From contig CM037777.1 in NCBI GenBank assembly GCA_021229015.1, positions 53,532,087 to 53,596,086 of the forward strand: 64,000 nucleotides of DNA, in the 5' to 3' direction. The notes under the pieces were generated by a model, which ran no database searches, was not told the origin of the DNA, and saw nothing but the letters and a program-made list of their open reading frames with translations. Position numbers and translations under genes: made by a program. This DNA is from Solen grandis (taxonomy: Eukaryota > Mollusca > Bivalvia > Adapedonta > Solenidae). Positions 1 through 12,862 of this stretch are shown here, in pieces (within the stretch, counting starts at the first letter, position 1; the number at the start of each line of letters is the position of its first letter).

Positions 1-642
1 TTCTAGAATATCCACAGAATTACTAGATATAAAATATCACACAATAAATTCAATCACGTAATTTTCAAATATCCGATCACAATGTCCATGTCCTAAAAGG
101 GAATGCAATTCACTCATAAGATTAGTTCTGGCCTAAAAACTTATCAACAAAATAAAACATAATACTGTTTTCAGTACTGAAAGGTTTTAAACAGATCACT
201 TACTGTGTCCTTTCTTACACTGGTCAGCCTATTAACAGACTGTACAAAGATACTTAAAACCAGTGTCCAAATAAATCCCCTTATTAAGTGACCACAACCA
301 TTGAGCCACAGTTGTATTGCACAAGAAAAAAAATCTGTATTGAAGTGACCCTCCTGATCCTCACATGTAAACAAAACCAATAACCATGTTTACCTTAGAA
401 AACTGTCCCTTCCCCTTTTCTAATAATACCTCCCACCTCTCACTTTTAAAAATAAAATGACGAAAATATAATTAAATTCTCGTCATGAATTTATTCTTAA
501 CAGAAAACAACAGACAAGTTTTGTTATAAGGGGTCTTTAACTATAGCTACCACTGAAAGTGATCAATATCCTGTATCATAAGCTTGACTCAACTATATAA
601 AAACGTATCAAACTTTTTGTGTAACAGGAAGGGACAGGATAG
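1..642. other. AT-rich noncoding stretch, no gene seen
   Basis: I see no gene here. Open frames are short and interrupted. At about 548-566 a weak hairpin-like motif (ACCACTGAAAGTGATCAAT) resembles the terminus of pearl-like family 1 but is too degraded to call. Confidence 0.6.
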
Positions 643-851
643 GATGTGACAGAACATGGCTCCTACTTCTCTGTGGGTGAAAATGAAAGTTATCCAATAG
701 CCTTTTTAACTTTTAATAGGACATTGTTTCAAAGAAACATTTATAAGGAAACATATGGTCTATTAGAATCAATTCCCACAAGTGAAGCTGACCAAGTATT
801 TTATCCCCCTGTAGTGAAGGGTCAACCTATTTACACAGGTAGTCTAACCAG
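643..851 (+). CDS. candidate internal exon, unknown protein
   Basis: An open stretch of about 70 codons, with a composition less AT-biased than its surroundings. It ends on a consensus splice donor (CCAG|GTGAGTG, GT at 852-853). The translation begins DVTEHGSYFSVGENESYPIA and ends SLTR just before the donor; a stop (TGA) follows immediately inside the putative intron. An in-frame stop lies at 640-642, so an acceptor would have to be the AG at 641-642, which has a poor pyrimidine tract. The better acceptor (TTTTTGTGTAACAG, ending at 627) would include that stop. No domain is recognised. It could be a real exon, a decayed exon or a chance frame; the donor match is the main argument in favour. 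Confidence 0.27.
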
Positions 852-1368
852 GTGAGTGAAGGACACCTGTAAATATTGAAGAGGGGCTGGAATGATAAGG
901 AGGACTCTCGAGTTTTGGGTTTCTCGAGATAATGATGTTTGAGAAGGAATTCTGAAGTGTTGTTGAACAAGGATTTAAATCACAGCAGGGAGGGAATGTG
1001 TCTCTACATCTAGCTACATTTGGGGATTTAATATTTTTATACAAACAAATGAATTTTGATATTTGAATTTCATTAACTACTTCCTTATATATATATGAAA
1101 AAAAAAAGTTTCCTGAAATGATACATTTGATTTAAAGTTTTTTATTTTTATTATTATTATTATATTAAAAAAAATAAAACTGCCCATGTAATCTTAAGAT
1201 ATTTGAAACTTTTTATATAAGAAAATAAATAATAAGCAAAAATATCTTTGAGCTTATTTTTCTAACATGAAATCTCACTCAACAAATACAGTGTAGATCC
1301 CTTATAACGCACTCCATTAGAACACACCCCATATTTATAATTAAAGTCTGTCTCAAGTCAATGATTTG
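852..1368. other. noncoding, AT-rich
   Basis: Nothing gene-like is seen. There are runs of A, T and ATT triplets at about 1090-1190. Confidence 0.6.
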
Positions 1369-1610
1369 TTAACCCTTTCCCTCATAGAGGAAACCATGAA
1401 AAGACCTATGCGAACAGCATAAAACCAGATCAGCCTGCGAGTAACTCGCAGGCTGATCAGGTTTTATGCTGTTCGCTGCTCCTCAGTGGTCTGGAAATGA
1501 GGATATTATAATTAAATTTGGTAAGGTTTAACTGTGGTTTTCTGCAGATCAGGCTTTATGTGGTACCTATTGAGAGCGTCAAAATGAGTCTATATGAGGG
1601 AAAGGGTTAA
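1369..1610 (-). mobile_element. MITE-P copy 1, full length
   Basis: A 234-bp element (1373-1606) flanked on both sides by TTAA. Termini are CCCTTTCCCTCATA and the inverse TATGAGGGAAAGGG. The centre holds a long hairpin (arms beginning GCGAACAGCATAAAACC and ending GGTTTTATGCTGTTCGC, loop TAA) with one mismatch. It has no coding capacity. It lies in the opposite orientation to the majority of copies in this window. TTAA target sites with CCC-starting termini are typical of the piggyBac superfamily, but other copies here use ATAA or ATAT, so the superfamily is inference. Confidence 0.88.
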
Positions 1611-2810
1611 CTGATGCAAGATGCATTTAGACAGATTTATAATACAGTTCAATATACAGCGATATATACATGTGGACCCTTGTTATACTATAATGGACCT
1701 GGTCTGTATGTGTATAAACTTCTATGTTTGAAGAGTCAATTACCCAATGACATTATGACATATATATCAATATCTTCTTTGTACAATAAATTGTGAAGAA
1801 ATATGAACTTATTCATTATTCATGACACAAAAACTAATCAAAAACCAAAATATTTAATCTCTTTTTATAAATTGATTTAAACATAATATTTCTTTGTATG
1901 TGCAAATTTTACTGGAATTCTTTTGTGAAGTTTCCAAGTATGAATAAATTATTTACATGCAGATTTAAGTGAAAGAGACCACAGCTGGAGAAGGAAATAG
2001 ACATGTAATTATAAACAGATAATGGAGAGAGACCAGACAGAAATGATCTATATAAGTATTACCTTTGTCTCCAGTACTGTAAATGAGGAATGACAAGGAA
2101 AGTCTCATTCAATATATAAATTATATTCCGTTATAATTCACTACACAGTGACATAACTCCAACAGATTCTGTCTACACAGTCCTATTAAATCTCAGGCTA
2201 TTATGACGGTATGTTAAACCCCTGAAGATTTAAAGAGTTAACAAGATCAAAATGTGAACAAGTGCACTTCAGGCATCATCTTAAATACCAGGTACCTTAT
2301 TAAATACCAATACTGTTATTCATCAAAACAATCACACACAATAAAAAAATAAGGAAACTTAAACTCGTCTTTTAAATGCCTCACCTTATTTTTCCCCTTT
2401 TGTTCGTTTTTTGTCATTTATACAATTAGGCCCCCATAAATAAACCCCATGTCAACACCTGTAACAAAGACGTAACTTGTGCAGCATGTCACCAAAGTAA
2501 GCCGCGACGAGATGGTATCATACCAAATACATACCCCGCAGTCAAGGACCATCATGGCTAAATCCTTCATACTCATCCTCGATTAACATACATCTAAAAT
2601 TTAGCAGGATGAATTTTAATAGGGTGTAGTTATCTGAGTCATTGTGCACAAACTTTGAGTAATAATAGTGACTGAAAACAGACGGTAAAAATGATGATAA
2701 AAATGTCACTTATTCTTTATGTATAATACGCATTGTACCCATGCTAGCTATAAACTAAGTGTTGAAATAAAATGTTTTTTATATATACATATTTTTATGT
2801 ATACCCTAAA
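1611..2810. other. noncoding, no feature seen
   Basis: AT-rich sequence with no convincing open frame, RNA gene or repeat that I can support. Confidence 0.55.
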
Positions 2811-3150
2811 TGAAATACACATTAAGCAGAGATAGGAAACTCCTGTAAAAGCCAGATAGGCACACAGCAGATCATTGAATATTGCAAAGTTTAAATTCTT
2901 TTTTTTTTGAAAACTCACATAGGAAAATATAACCATATTACAAAATAATTGTTTCTCTACTTCAAGGAATTATTTTCACTTTGATTTACTTCCAAAAAAT
3001 ATTTTATATTATGAGTTAAATTCAGCCAGTGTAGCAGAAGAACAACACATTTCACCTCGTGGTCATCATGCAGGTACAGATACTTTTCTTTTTTACATAA
3101 AACTATTAATTTCTTGACTTCATTTTAATACATGAGGTATCATTTTGATG
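2811..3150 (+). repeat. old dispersed repeat, copy A
   Basis: Aligns by eye over about 330 bp with 49438-49780 in the same orientation. Shared blocks include GATAGGAAACTCCT (49451: AATAGGAAACTCCT), AGGCACACA, GGAATTATTTTCA, and AAATTCAGCCAGTGTAGCAG (AAATTCAGTTAGTGTAGCAG in the partner). Divergence and indels indicate an old family. No coding capacity or clear termini are visible. Confidence 0.6.
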
Positions 3151-3405
3151 GTAATGTAACAATCTAATGTAAGGTATAATTTATTTTGACATATCTTCAA
3201 CAGAAAAGGAGATATTTGAAAACGTGACTTTGCAAGAACAGGACATTTTGTTACATACTTTTGTGAGATTTAGACCTGAGTTGCCAATCTCAATGTTTAT
3301 TTTTTGTTTAATAGGTCTTTGTCTAATTGAGTAGCTATAAACTGACAGTTTTGTAGTAAATTTATAATATTATACATAAACAAATAAAAGTGTTCTTTGG
3401 AAGAC

Positions 3406-3525
3406 ATATGTCACCTGCTGAAGCATTACGGAAAAAGTGTGATGGACAGACAGATGGAAGGACAGACAGATGACGGAAAAGTGATGGCTGTATGTCACCT
3501 CTGCTTACTGCAGGTGACATAAAAA
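3406..3525 (+). mobile_element. small pearl-like family 3 element
   Basis: Begins AGTGTTCTTTGGAAGACATA, contains a GACAGACAGAT-type microsatellite, and ends in a hairpin with 10-bp arms (TATGTCACCT at 3491-3500 and AGGTGACATA at 3512-3521). A second copy lies at 9643-9735. The order microsatellite then terminal hairpin matches the other pearl-like families in this window. There is no tandem core and no coding capacity. Confidence 0.55.
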
Positions 3526-3537
3526 GAGTTTTACTTT

Positions 3538-3652
3538 AACCCTTTATGTGTTTTGATACCTTGGCAAACAGAGCAGACCCAGATCAGACTACCTTCCAGG
3601 AGCGGTCTGATCAGAGTCTCCTCTGTTTCTTCATACACTATTGTAGTTAAGA
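3538..3652. repeat. hairpin repeat, family H2
   Basis: Imperfect inverted repeat: AAACAGAGCAGACCCAGATC (from 3566) pairs with the complement of CTGATCAGAGTCTCCTCTGT (from 3607). Related arms occur at 4806-4875. It directly abuts the truncated MITE-P copy that follows. Confidence 0.45.
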
Positions 3653-3782
3653 TTAACCCTTTCCCTCATATAGACTCATTTTGACACACTCAGTAGGTAC
3701 CACATAAAGCCTGATCTTGTAAAATCCTCATTACCAGACCACTGAGGAGCAGCGAACAGCATAAAACCTGATCAGCCTGTGA
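3653..3782 (+). mobile_element. MITE-P copy 2, truncated
   Basis: Starts with TTAA then CCCTTTCCCTCATATAGACT. It is collinear with the family into the first hairpin arm and stops at TGATCAGCCTGTG. The second arm and right terminus are missing, and about 35 bp after CCTGATCT are deleted. Confidence 0.8.
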
Positions 3783-4676
3783 ATTAATATGTAAACCAGT
3801 CAAAGTTCAGACAATATTCATCAAGTAATAAATCTGTTTATGAATATTCATGAGATGAATAGTTTATATGGCAAATAAGGAAATATAATTATATGGAAAA
3901 CAAAATTAAACTGATCATTTCCAATAAATATTCACAAAAGCAATTTAGAATTTAAAAAAAATAGAAACGTTTGGGATTATATTTTTATAGTGAATTAACG
4001 TCAGTCAGGCATTGAACAATCAGATATCGGATAAAAAATTAAATAAATGGATTCCTAAAACGACATCCACAGGGACAACTAAGTTGCTATGCAATACTCA
4101 AGTATACTGGGTCCGGGCTAATTCCGCAGGTATCCGATCATGTGACTCGGATCAGCGTGGGGCCATCCCCAAGATCTGCACGGGCTTTACTGCACATTTA
4201 TCTTCCTGAATGACTATACCACTGGCTTTACATGTCTTGATATGTCTCCCACTGTTGACTTTACATCTCTAAATTTTACAGGAACGATTGATATATTTAA
4301 GATTTAGCTGTCTGCTGCATGACTTGTAGTCTTAGCTATATAACTGATAAAAGAGGTATTTTTATACAAACTAATTAAGAACTTTAAAATGTGACATATT
4401 AGTCACTGTAAAGAAAGAAGGAGTGTTAACAGCTGTGTATGATCCACAATTTCCCATTTGGGTCATCTAATTGCACTTTTATTCAAGTTTTTATAGAAAA
4501 AAAAATCAAATTTGAATATCCTCCTCCTCTCTTGTAGATTTTTGATCACTTTTAGACTTAGCCTGATAGAGCATTTAATGTGCACAAATATTTTGATGGT
4601 ATGGTTAAGACATCTGGATGATTAAATAGCTTCTGTATGAGTTTGCCTTGTTCCGTAGGTATTTTGACTCTTTATC
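3783..4676. other. noncoding, no feature seen
   Basis: No gene or named repeat. A GAATATTCATGA motif near 3842 resembles the start of the dispersed repeat at 4677. Confidence 0.5.
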
Positions 4677-4890
4677 TCATGAATATTCATGAACATATTT
4701 AAGATTATTGATGAATATAAACATATTGAACTTTAAATGGTTTATGAAGCAATAGTTTTCTTTAATATGCAGGCTGTAGAATCTATAAGTTACAATATTG
4801 TTTGTGCAAACAGAGGAGACCCTGATCAGACAGCTCATAGAAGGATCAGTCTCGTCTGCTCTGTTTGTCAAAACCTATCTATAAGAAGTA
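4677..4890 (+). repeat. dispersed repeat with H2 hairpin, copy A
   Basis: Begins with a perfect 16-bp palindrome (TCATGAATATTCATGA, 4677-4692). It is collinear with 61372-61672, sharing CTCATGAATAT, TGAACT, AATGGT, TATGAA and TATGCAGGCTGT. It then carries an H2 hairpin (CAAACAGAGGAGACCCTGAT against GGATCAGTCTCGTCTGCTCT). No coding potential. Confidence 0.5.
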
Positions 4891-7656
4891 AAGGTTTTTT
4901 TATTGAAAAACATGTAAATGCAAATAAAAAGTCACTTCTATCAACAAGAATAAAACACTTGATGAAATCTTTTCAGACATGGTTTTATCCATGATAAGAT
5001 AAAGAACATGGTATGAAGATGACCCCTCTAGATGTCATATCCTGTTTCTGAGAGATTTACCTGAGTATTTCAGGTACTGTAGTAACAGCATGTGTATCCG
5101 GACAAGTCACTGTGACCCAGGGCTCTACTTCGTCTGTGTCAATTAGCTGCATACAATTGTTTCAATTAAATTAAGGAAGACAGCTAAATTATTACATAAA
5201 AATATTCCATAACTCATTGCTTAAATGAACACAAAAAAGTAGTACTAGCAGTAGCAGTAGTAAAAGTAGTATTACCTGCAAGTAAAATCATCATCATCAT
5301 TTTTACTGGCTTGATGAAATTGTTTTGAGTTTTTGTGGTACACAATTTTACTCGTTTACCATCATTTCTGTCATCTTAATTGTGATCCTAGTTTTCATTG
5401 TAATGTTTTCATTGTAATTTTAAGTGAAAATCTTTATCACTTTATGTGAATATAATTATTTACTGTAACACATGCAACTTTTAACAAACTTCAATTCATA
5501 ATATTGTGATATATATTACATTTTTCTCTCCTTCCAATACTTCCATATGAAAAGAGTACAACATTATTTGAATAATTATAAAAACTGTAAAGAAATTTGA
5601 ACTAAAATAATACTTATAATTTATAAAATATCTTTTATGTATTTATCACACTGAATATATTCAGATAAATATGAGAAAATATAATATATATAAAACTTTG
5701 ATAATACCATAATGCATTAAATGAAAAAAAATAAATAAAAAAAATAGGTGAAAAAATAAATGCATATACTTTTGCTCTTTTTTTTTTCCAAGAACAATCC
5801 AAGTAACTACTTTGATAAAAAGGACATAATATTGCATTTCCAAAAAAAAAGTACAGTCCAATTAAGCTACTGGATTAAATGTCTACATGTCTTTATTACT
5901 GATTATCTTATTTTCAAGTGACCATACTATCATTTTAAAATAGATTTACACAAATTCTTCCATATTCATGTGATCATTTATCACAGGACCGTTTTTCATT
6001 AAAATAAATTCATTGGGCTACATCAGAACATTCTCTCCTAAACTTCATCTGTATTACTACACGGGCCGTAAAGTATTCCAACCCTGGATGATATATAGAC
6101 CTGACTTTGTCATTCGTCTATTCTTTCAGACCCGGAGCAATCATCACTTTTCCTCTGATTTCTCAACATCCGGACATCCCCCCCATCAGTATTTGTCATT
6201 CTTCTCTCCGCAAAAATTAACATGACACTTGGCGTGCGGACCCTACGACAATACAGGATGGGCAAACGATGTCTGTACAATGCCTTCGAATTATATTACG
6301 GGTACTATTTCACCTTTTACAATGTACCCCGTAATTTCTCATCAGTACAATTCTATTGTGTTTATATTTGAAGGGGCGGTGTCTGCTTCAAATTAGAATT
6401 CATCCAAATCAAAGGGGCCGGCACACCATGCATAAAATTAGTTACAGGTGTGATCAAGGTATTTATTTAGACCTTCTCTCTCTTGGCACAATAAAGTCAA
6501 ATCTTAATATTTTTTGCAAATACTAATCAGTTTACATTTTTGTTATTCTTTTATTATTGTTAACAACTGTATTGAAAATGCATGAAACTAAACCACATAC
6601 AACAATGCACATTTTACAGTGTCAGGACTAAACTGTACAGGTGTATGAAGTGACGGGTAGAAATACAGGCTATCGAGATGCGGGTGGTATTGTGCAGTTA
6701 CTCCATATTTAACCCAGGTCATGACACGATCTGCCACCTACAGTCGTTCCAAGGTCACATGCAGTTAAGCAAAGGGATGCAAATTATCTTACACATTATA
6801 GTATAAGGTTCCACTACTGAACATAAACACGCAATTTAGAAATTCCTATAAATTCAACCCATAATGTAACACTTTTTCCTAAAAATGATTTTCATGACCG
6901 CACTCCCACCCAAAAATGTTTTTGAAATTAAATAAATGAATAAATAATAAAAACATTATTTCACTTTTGAAAATTGCCTCTCTTTTTTCCTTCAACAATT
7001 ATTACGCCAAGTTCATTCACATGCACTTCTACGGTAATTCTCAAAATAACCTTTTAACAGCTGATTATTCTAGAGATAAACTCACAGTTTCTTACAAAGA
7101 AACCATTTCAAGCCGTTTCTTTTCCCTTTGATTGGCAATTTAAACCTTTAAGTGGACGTTATGTTGATATTAAGTGACACCTAAACCAAACATTCTGCCC
7201 CATCCTGGGAGTTCAAGTTTCTACCTCATTTGGATATGATGAACTTTAACAGCCTCTTCAGGATAAAGTGTTACTGAAGTATCAAAGACATTTTTCATAG
7301 CAGGTTTCATCTCAATGACAAAATCATGCTTAGAAGATGTCCTATCAAGCGTCTAGGTGACAATGATTGCTTGTGGATTAAGCAAGCTCTTGGGGGGACA
7401 ATGATCCGTGTATTATAGCAGAATTTAAAAGGTTTCTCAATTTCCCAGCTGGAGAAGCAGTAAAGTGGCGACAGTTTGTTAAAGGATGAACTTATACGGT
7501 CAACAGCTTTGGGGACAGAATTTACATGAAAGGTTCAAAAGGAAATCATGATATCATAATGCCCTCAGATATAAACATTAATTTTCTTATCAAATCATGA
7601 AATACATTTATACAGCTATAATGATGACCCAGTGGAAAGTGAAAAGAAAAGAAAAA
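4891..7656. other. noncoding with one higher-complexity island
   Basis: Mostly AT-rich, with a degenerate AGT/AGC triplet tract at 5238-5273. From about 6000 to 6320 the sequence is GC-richer and of higher complexity, which may mark a conserved or regulatory block; the short open frame across it (6013-6225) has no recognisable domain. The rest shows no supportable feature. Confidence 0.45.

Positions 7657-7692
<36 letters not shown>
7657..7692 (+). repeat. (GAT)12 microsatellite
   Basis: Uninterrupted GAT triplets. The polyaspartate, polyserine and polyisoleucine frames that cross it are produced by the repeat and are not evidence of a gene. Confidence 0.95.
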
Positions 7693-9392
7693 AAACCCAT
7701 TAAAAAACAATTTATGCTTAAAACGTCCCCCATTCCTTTCCAGATAAGTATAAATGAGTCCCACTGTCCTGTTGTAGATAAAGGGAACCACATACAGGGG
7801 CAGACCTGGTGTCTTGAATAATATCCCTGAACTTAGACGATCCAAACTCAGATAAAACAAACAGGAACGTCTAGACCCTTCATAATTATTTTCTAAACAG
7901 TCTGCATGACTTGTGTATTTAATGAAGAGATATTACATTTTGGTAGTTTTCCATTTATAAATGTTGAAACAGACTGTGCTTGTATTTGTTTTTATTTATT
8001 TATCTATTCTATTATTTTAATAATCAAGGTATAAAAGTCATGTTACAAAATTACAATTCCAAATTTATCATCCAATATTCCTGTTAACATGTTTGTAAGT
8101 TAAATATCCTAAGGGATATTTCATACCATAAAAACATGAAAATAAAATATGTATGACAAAAGCCATTTATCAAAAAAGGAAAGTGAAAAAATAACATTAG
8201 GTGGAAGCCATATATAATTCAAAGTTAGTCAGCCATGATTTAGGGGTGTGTATAAATTGCTCTTGATTGTTTCAGGGCATCAATAATCAAATAAATTGTC
8301 ATGTACAGCCATGATAAATGTTTCATATCAATTGTAAAGGTACTGTGTGGAGATTATTATGATGTGAACTTGGGCTATTTGTTAATCTCAAATATAAAAA
8401 AAAACAACAACAAAAAAACAGGATTTGTACAATACTAGATAGTGAAAGAAGTAAAATTAAATATGTGATAAAAAAAAATAATTTTTTTTTTTTAATATCT
8501 ATGAAAATCCTATTGTAATGGCCAATAATTGAAAACATGAGGCATATCAATATCTAAATTAATATCATGCATGAAAAAGAAAATGTTTATATTTTTTACC
8601 TAACATATATTCAAGCCCATTTATTTTCATTGTATTATTTTGATATTAAACTGGACAGAAAAAAAATCCCCAGTAATTAAAATCTCTGACAAAAAAAATA
8701 GAGGGAAAAAAATTCTTAATAAAAAAAAAAATACATTCTCTTTTTAAATTACTGTCTTTTAAAGGAGTCTGTCATAAAAAAAAAAATGTGCATTCTGACA
8801 TAGCTTAGAAGCATCTTAACTAGAGTGCAACATTCTTTTCGACCTAGGCCAATCAGATTACGCAGTCAAGTCTTCTAAATAATTCATTGACCCGGAGAAA
8901 CAAGCATCAGGCTGCATGCCATTACAAGAAGGTTGTCTAGATCTTGACTTTTAGTCACTGCTTTTCTTGACATGTAAATCTTTAACTGCCTACCACACTC
9001 CCTTGAAAACCACCCCACACCACTTTATACCCAGCCCTCTTGTAGAAGGACGGAAAGATGACAGGGTAGATGAATTAACAAAATGTCACTGTAAACCTTG
9101 ATACTCCATCATAACCCTTCCCATCACACAGACATACATCTTATGACACCTTTGTAAACAGAACACCCCAAATATATCAGGCTCTCCCATCATTGCACTT
9201 ACTACACTGTTGCTAAAATTTTATAGTCTGTACCACAAAGAAAACTCCATTGTTTTACATACCATTTAAATCTCAGTAATTACAATTCATCAAGAGATAA
9301 ATTCATGAGGTAAAGGGTTAAATTGGACAGGTTATACCACAATGATATAATTAGGGAAAAATGATATGGGGTCCATAATGTTTGAAACATGC
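7693..9392. other. noncoding, AT-rich with A runs
   Basis: Several oligo-A and oligo-T tracts lie at about 8395-8490 and 8660-8785. No gene, RNA or repeat family is recognised. Confidence 0.55.
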
Positions 9393-9475
9393 TATAATGG
9401 TGCATGTAGTAATGAACCGTGTTATAATGGAACATGTAGTAATGGATTGTGTTACAATGGAGCATGTAGAAATGG
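9393..9475 (+). repeat. 30-bp minisatellite, about 2.8 units
   Basis: Three tandem units starting at 9393, 9423 and 9453, each of the form TATAATGG-NNCATGTAGTAATG. They differ at a few positions each. Confidence 0.8.
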
Positions 9476-9642
9476 GGCTACACTGTATGTCAATGATCTT
9501 ATGAATTCAGTTTTAAAAAAATGTTGAGTCTTCATCTTATATCTGGTGTTTTACTGTAAATAATGTCAACATATGCAAAAATTAGGCATGCCAATAAACA
9601 CTAAGTCTTGATAAAGCAAAAAGAAAAAAACCCAAAGCATGA

Positions 9643-9735
9643 AGTGTTCCTTGGGACACATATGAAAGAAGCGAGACAGAAAAAGTGTGACAGACAGGCA
9701 GACAATAGAGAAGTGTCACCTCTGCATACAGCAGG
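9643..9735 (+). mobile_element. small pearl-like family 3 element, second copy
   Basis: Matches 3406-3525: AGTGTTCCTTGGGACACATA at the start, AAAAAGTGTGACAGACAGGC in the middle, and GTCACCTCTGCATACAGCAG at the end. The terminal hairpin has decayed (GTCACCT...AGGTAGAAC). Confidence 0.5.
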
Positions 9736-10520
9736 TAGAACTAAAAGGTGAATTCTTCCAATCTAAAGTGACCACATCATCAGGAAGTCAATTCTGCTCT
9801 TGTCAGACTTCACAGTATCTTTCATTACAAATTCATTTCCAGTCAATTTTACAAATTGTAAGCAGTTGCTTTTACTGTTTTATTATTATTATTTCAAAAC
9901 TGTTTTTAAGCAAGAGTTGCTCTTCTTGGTATCAGTTGCCATTATCCTTTACTACAATGTTCAAAAAGGCTGTAAATGTCTGCAACTTTTATTCAGGTTT
10001 TAAATTTTGCAGCCACTTGTTTGAAAACTGACAGTAAATATTAACAGGCTATTTGCACACCTTTAAGTACAAAGCATTGGCAAGACTAATTTTCATTCTC
10101 AAAACTTCAGACAAAAATTCCACACTGTTATATTTACAGACTTGGCAGATTGTCTGAAAAATTGTTAGACAGCCATTTAAAGATCAACTGGCATGAAAAA
10201 TCATAAAGAATGCATACACTGGAGCAACTTAGTGATACAAAACTTGTCTCAAATTTAATAGAGGTGTTTCTAACCGTCAATATTCTGTCACTTGTTAAAT
10301 ATTTCACTGGCTATATGGGGAAAAATTCAGAGAGTTGCTTTACCATTTTAGCAAGAAAATTTGCATGAACATTTTAACACTACCTTTTTGAATATTGTCT
10401 GTATGGATGAAGCTTTAATTTTGTTTATGTACATAGAGCTGGAACACAGCAATAACACCCCTTAGATAAGTGGCATGATACCACACACACTGCAGATTAG
10501 TGGTATAGTACCACATCCTG
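9736..10520. other. noncoding, no feature seen
   Basis: AT-rich unique-looking sequence. The 114-residue frame at 9687-10031 overlaps the repeat, lacks an identifiable domain and is rich in Ser, Cys and Phe as expected for a chance frame. Confidence 0.5.
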
Positions 10521-10650
10521 ACACCAGTCCTAGAATTACCCTTTATCACTGCTAAGTGCTCAACAAAAGTGCCACCAAATCCTTAATGACTTTGGAATGT
10601 CAAGCCCATGGATCGAACTCTTAACCTTTGACCCCCAGGAATGAGGAATT
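10521..10650 (-). mobile_element. tRNA-derived SINE fragment (SINE-2), copy 1
   Basis: Shares ACCAGTCCTAGAATTACC with the copy at 15267 (ACCAGTCCTGGAATTATC). It keeps a degenerate polymerase III B box on the minus strand (GAGTTCGATCCATGGGC, 10604-10620). The A box is not clear. Confidence 0.5.
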
Positions 10651-12822
10651 TTGTATGTTATTAGATGAGACGAGTGTCAACAAACCAGGTTCAGACGAAA
10701 CCCGCCTACAGTACCTTTAACGTCTACTCACGCATAATGCTCCAATGACAAGTCAACAGCCATTAATCACCGATCAGATCCATGCCAAACTTATCACATA
10801 TTAAACAATAAAGCTATAACTCAAACCTGTAAATCAACTGACCTCCAAGATACTAACGCGTACCAGGTGATACTCGTGCGTAAATTGTTTGAAAGTCTCA
10901 GTCGATATTGAAAAAATATTATCAGCAAATATTTGTCATAATCTTGTAAATATTTGCATATGGTACCACTATGAACATTGGCAGGTAATAATGAGTGACA
11001 GAGCCCATGGATAGCTGATAAACCTTGTTTGTTAACCATTAAAAAATAATTTATCAAAATAGGAAAGTGAGTTTGGTATGAAGATGAGAACAAAAGGCTG
11101 GGATATTCAATGTATTATTAAGAATCTTTAATGCAAAAAAAGAAAGAAATCAATCATATTTGATATGAAATTCAATTATCAAATAACTCTTATATTGAAG
11201 GAAGATTTTCAATAATTCAAATGGTAACTACAGGAAAAATGGATGAAGAACAAACGAAAATAGAGATAAAAATAGAGAAATAGTTCAAATGAGTTCCATT
11301 ATCAATTTCATCAATATTTGAAGCAACAAAAAGACTGAGCACTTCCGCGCAGTAAAATCAATTTGAAAACTCTCACCAATTACTGGAGAATATTTAAGGG
11401 GGCATAACTCTTTCTGAGCCAATTCTGGCAAACTAGGTGAACTTGAATGAAGTGGGACCGTGAGTGCTAATTGGTCCTTCTTGGGAGCTAATTAAAAAAG
11501 CAGAACAAAATCAATTTTCTCTTCACTTTTCATCCCTTTTTCGTTAGGTGTACAACCTTTTTTTCCCACTTTACCAACAAGGAAATCAGTTTCACGTTCT
11601 TGAACGAAGGCCGGAACAGCCTTTCTCGTAATTCCGATTACATCTCCGCAGATGTTTAAGTATGAGACAGACTTTCGATTAATTATTTAGTACAGCCAGT
11701 ATTTACACATCGTTCATGACTTTTGAGAAGGCAGTTGAGGGGAAATTTAACTTGAAAAAAAAAGTATTTATATTCCTATCTGTGAACAAATTTTTCATTT
11801 ATAATTTCTTTTTCCAGTTTCCAGTAATCACTTTTAAGGTATTTTTTAGGCTAAATAAATCTTTTACACATGTATAATATACTACAATTTCATAAATAAA
11901 TATACAACCATTAAATACAAGCATTTAATTAGACCTGCAGCATGTTTAAGGCACAGACAGAGAACGCAATTCTGATACACACATTTAAATATAAAAGCAA
12001 ACAAGAAAAAACAACAAAGTAATACATCCTTGATCAATTCTTCATTAAATTTTAGATTGCTGACAACCATAACTCTGTTCCGTCTCTATGTCTATATGCC
12101 ATAAGAAATGCTTATAGTTTCTTAGTCAGTCCTTGATATTTTTTATCACTTTAACTTCCTACAATTATTTCATGTCGCAATGAGAAATATAATTATCATT
12201 TGAAGTCAATGTGTATTCATTCATTGTATACTGATTTGTTGGAAAATATGAAATTTGATATTTTCACTGAATGTCAGCTCATTGTGTCATGATATTCATT
12301 TGAAAAATTATCTTCCTTCAAAACTCTGTATTGAAGATTGGACTCTCACAGTGATAATCCCAAACAAAAATAATATCTGCTGCAAGAAGTGGCCAACAAT
12401 CAGAACATAAAGACGCACTATCAAAAGACTGCGAGTCCAAGACCCAGATTGGCAATTACCTTTCATGACCCTCTCAGACATAAAGTAATAGTCCAACCCA
12501 GAAACCGCTGCTTAAGTCTAAACTTAAATTAATATTTATTTAGACCTTGAGCCCTATTCAACATGAAGAAATAAGTATCAAACAGTTTTTCTTTAATCAT
12601 TTAAAAGTTTGTTATTTGGAAAATGAAGAAAATAAAATATAAACATAAATACAATCACAAGCAAAGAATAAAAGAAAACTACTTTGTTTTTTTAGCAAAA
12701 TATATACAGAGATAAGGGACCCTACATCTAATTAGAGTTATTTCAGTGATTTTCTACAATTATCCACATTGATTAATATCTACAATGATTAAGAATAAAA
12801 ATGAGTAATTAGTTTTTTTCTA
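10651..12822. other. noncoding, no gene seen
   Basis: Mixed sequence with a slightly GC-richer block at 10650-10760. At 11397-11412 a GGGGCATAACTCTTT motif resembles the start of the pearl-like core repeat but is isolated. Confidence 0.5.
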
Positions 12823-12862
12823 GCACCATCACTAAAGGTGATTATTACATCTGCATCCCAAC
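12823..12862 (+). mobile_element. decayed terminus of pearl-like family 1
   Basis: CTAGCACCATCACTAAAGGT followed by GATTATTAC matches the terminal hairpin motif (ATCAC-loop-GTGAT preceded by CTAG) of the full elements at 18092 and 24990. The rest of the element is absent. Confidence 0.55.

Noticed and set aside
7546..7860. Frames with poly-Asp, poly-Ser and poly-Ile runs
   Set aside because: Produced by the (GAT)12 microsatellite; no protein domain flanks the run.
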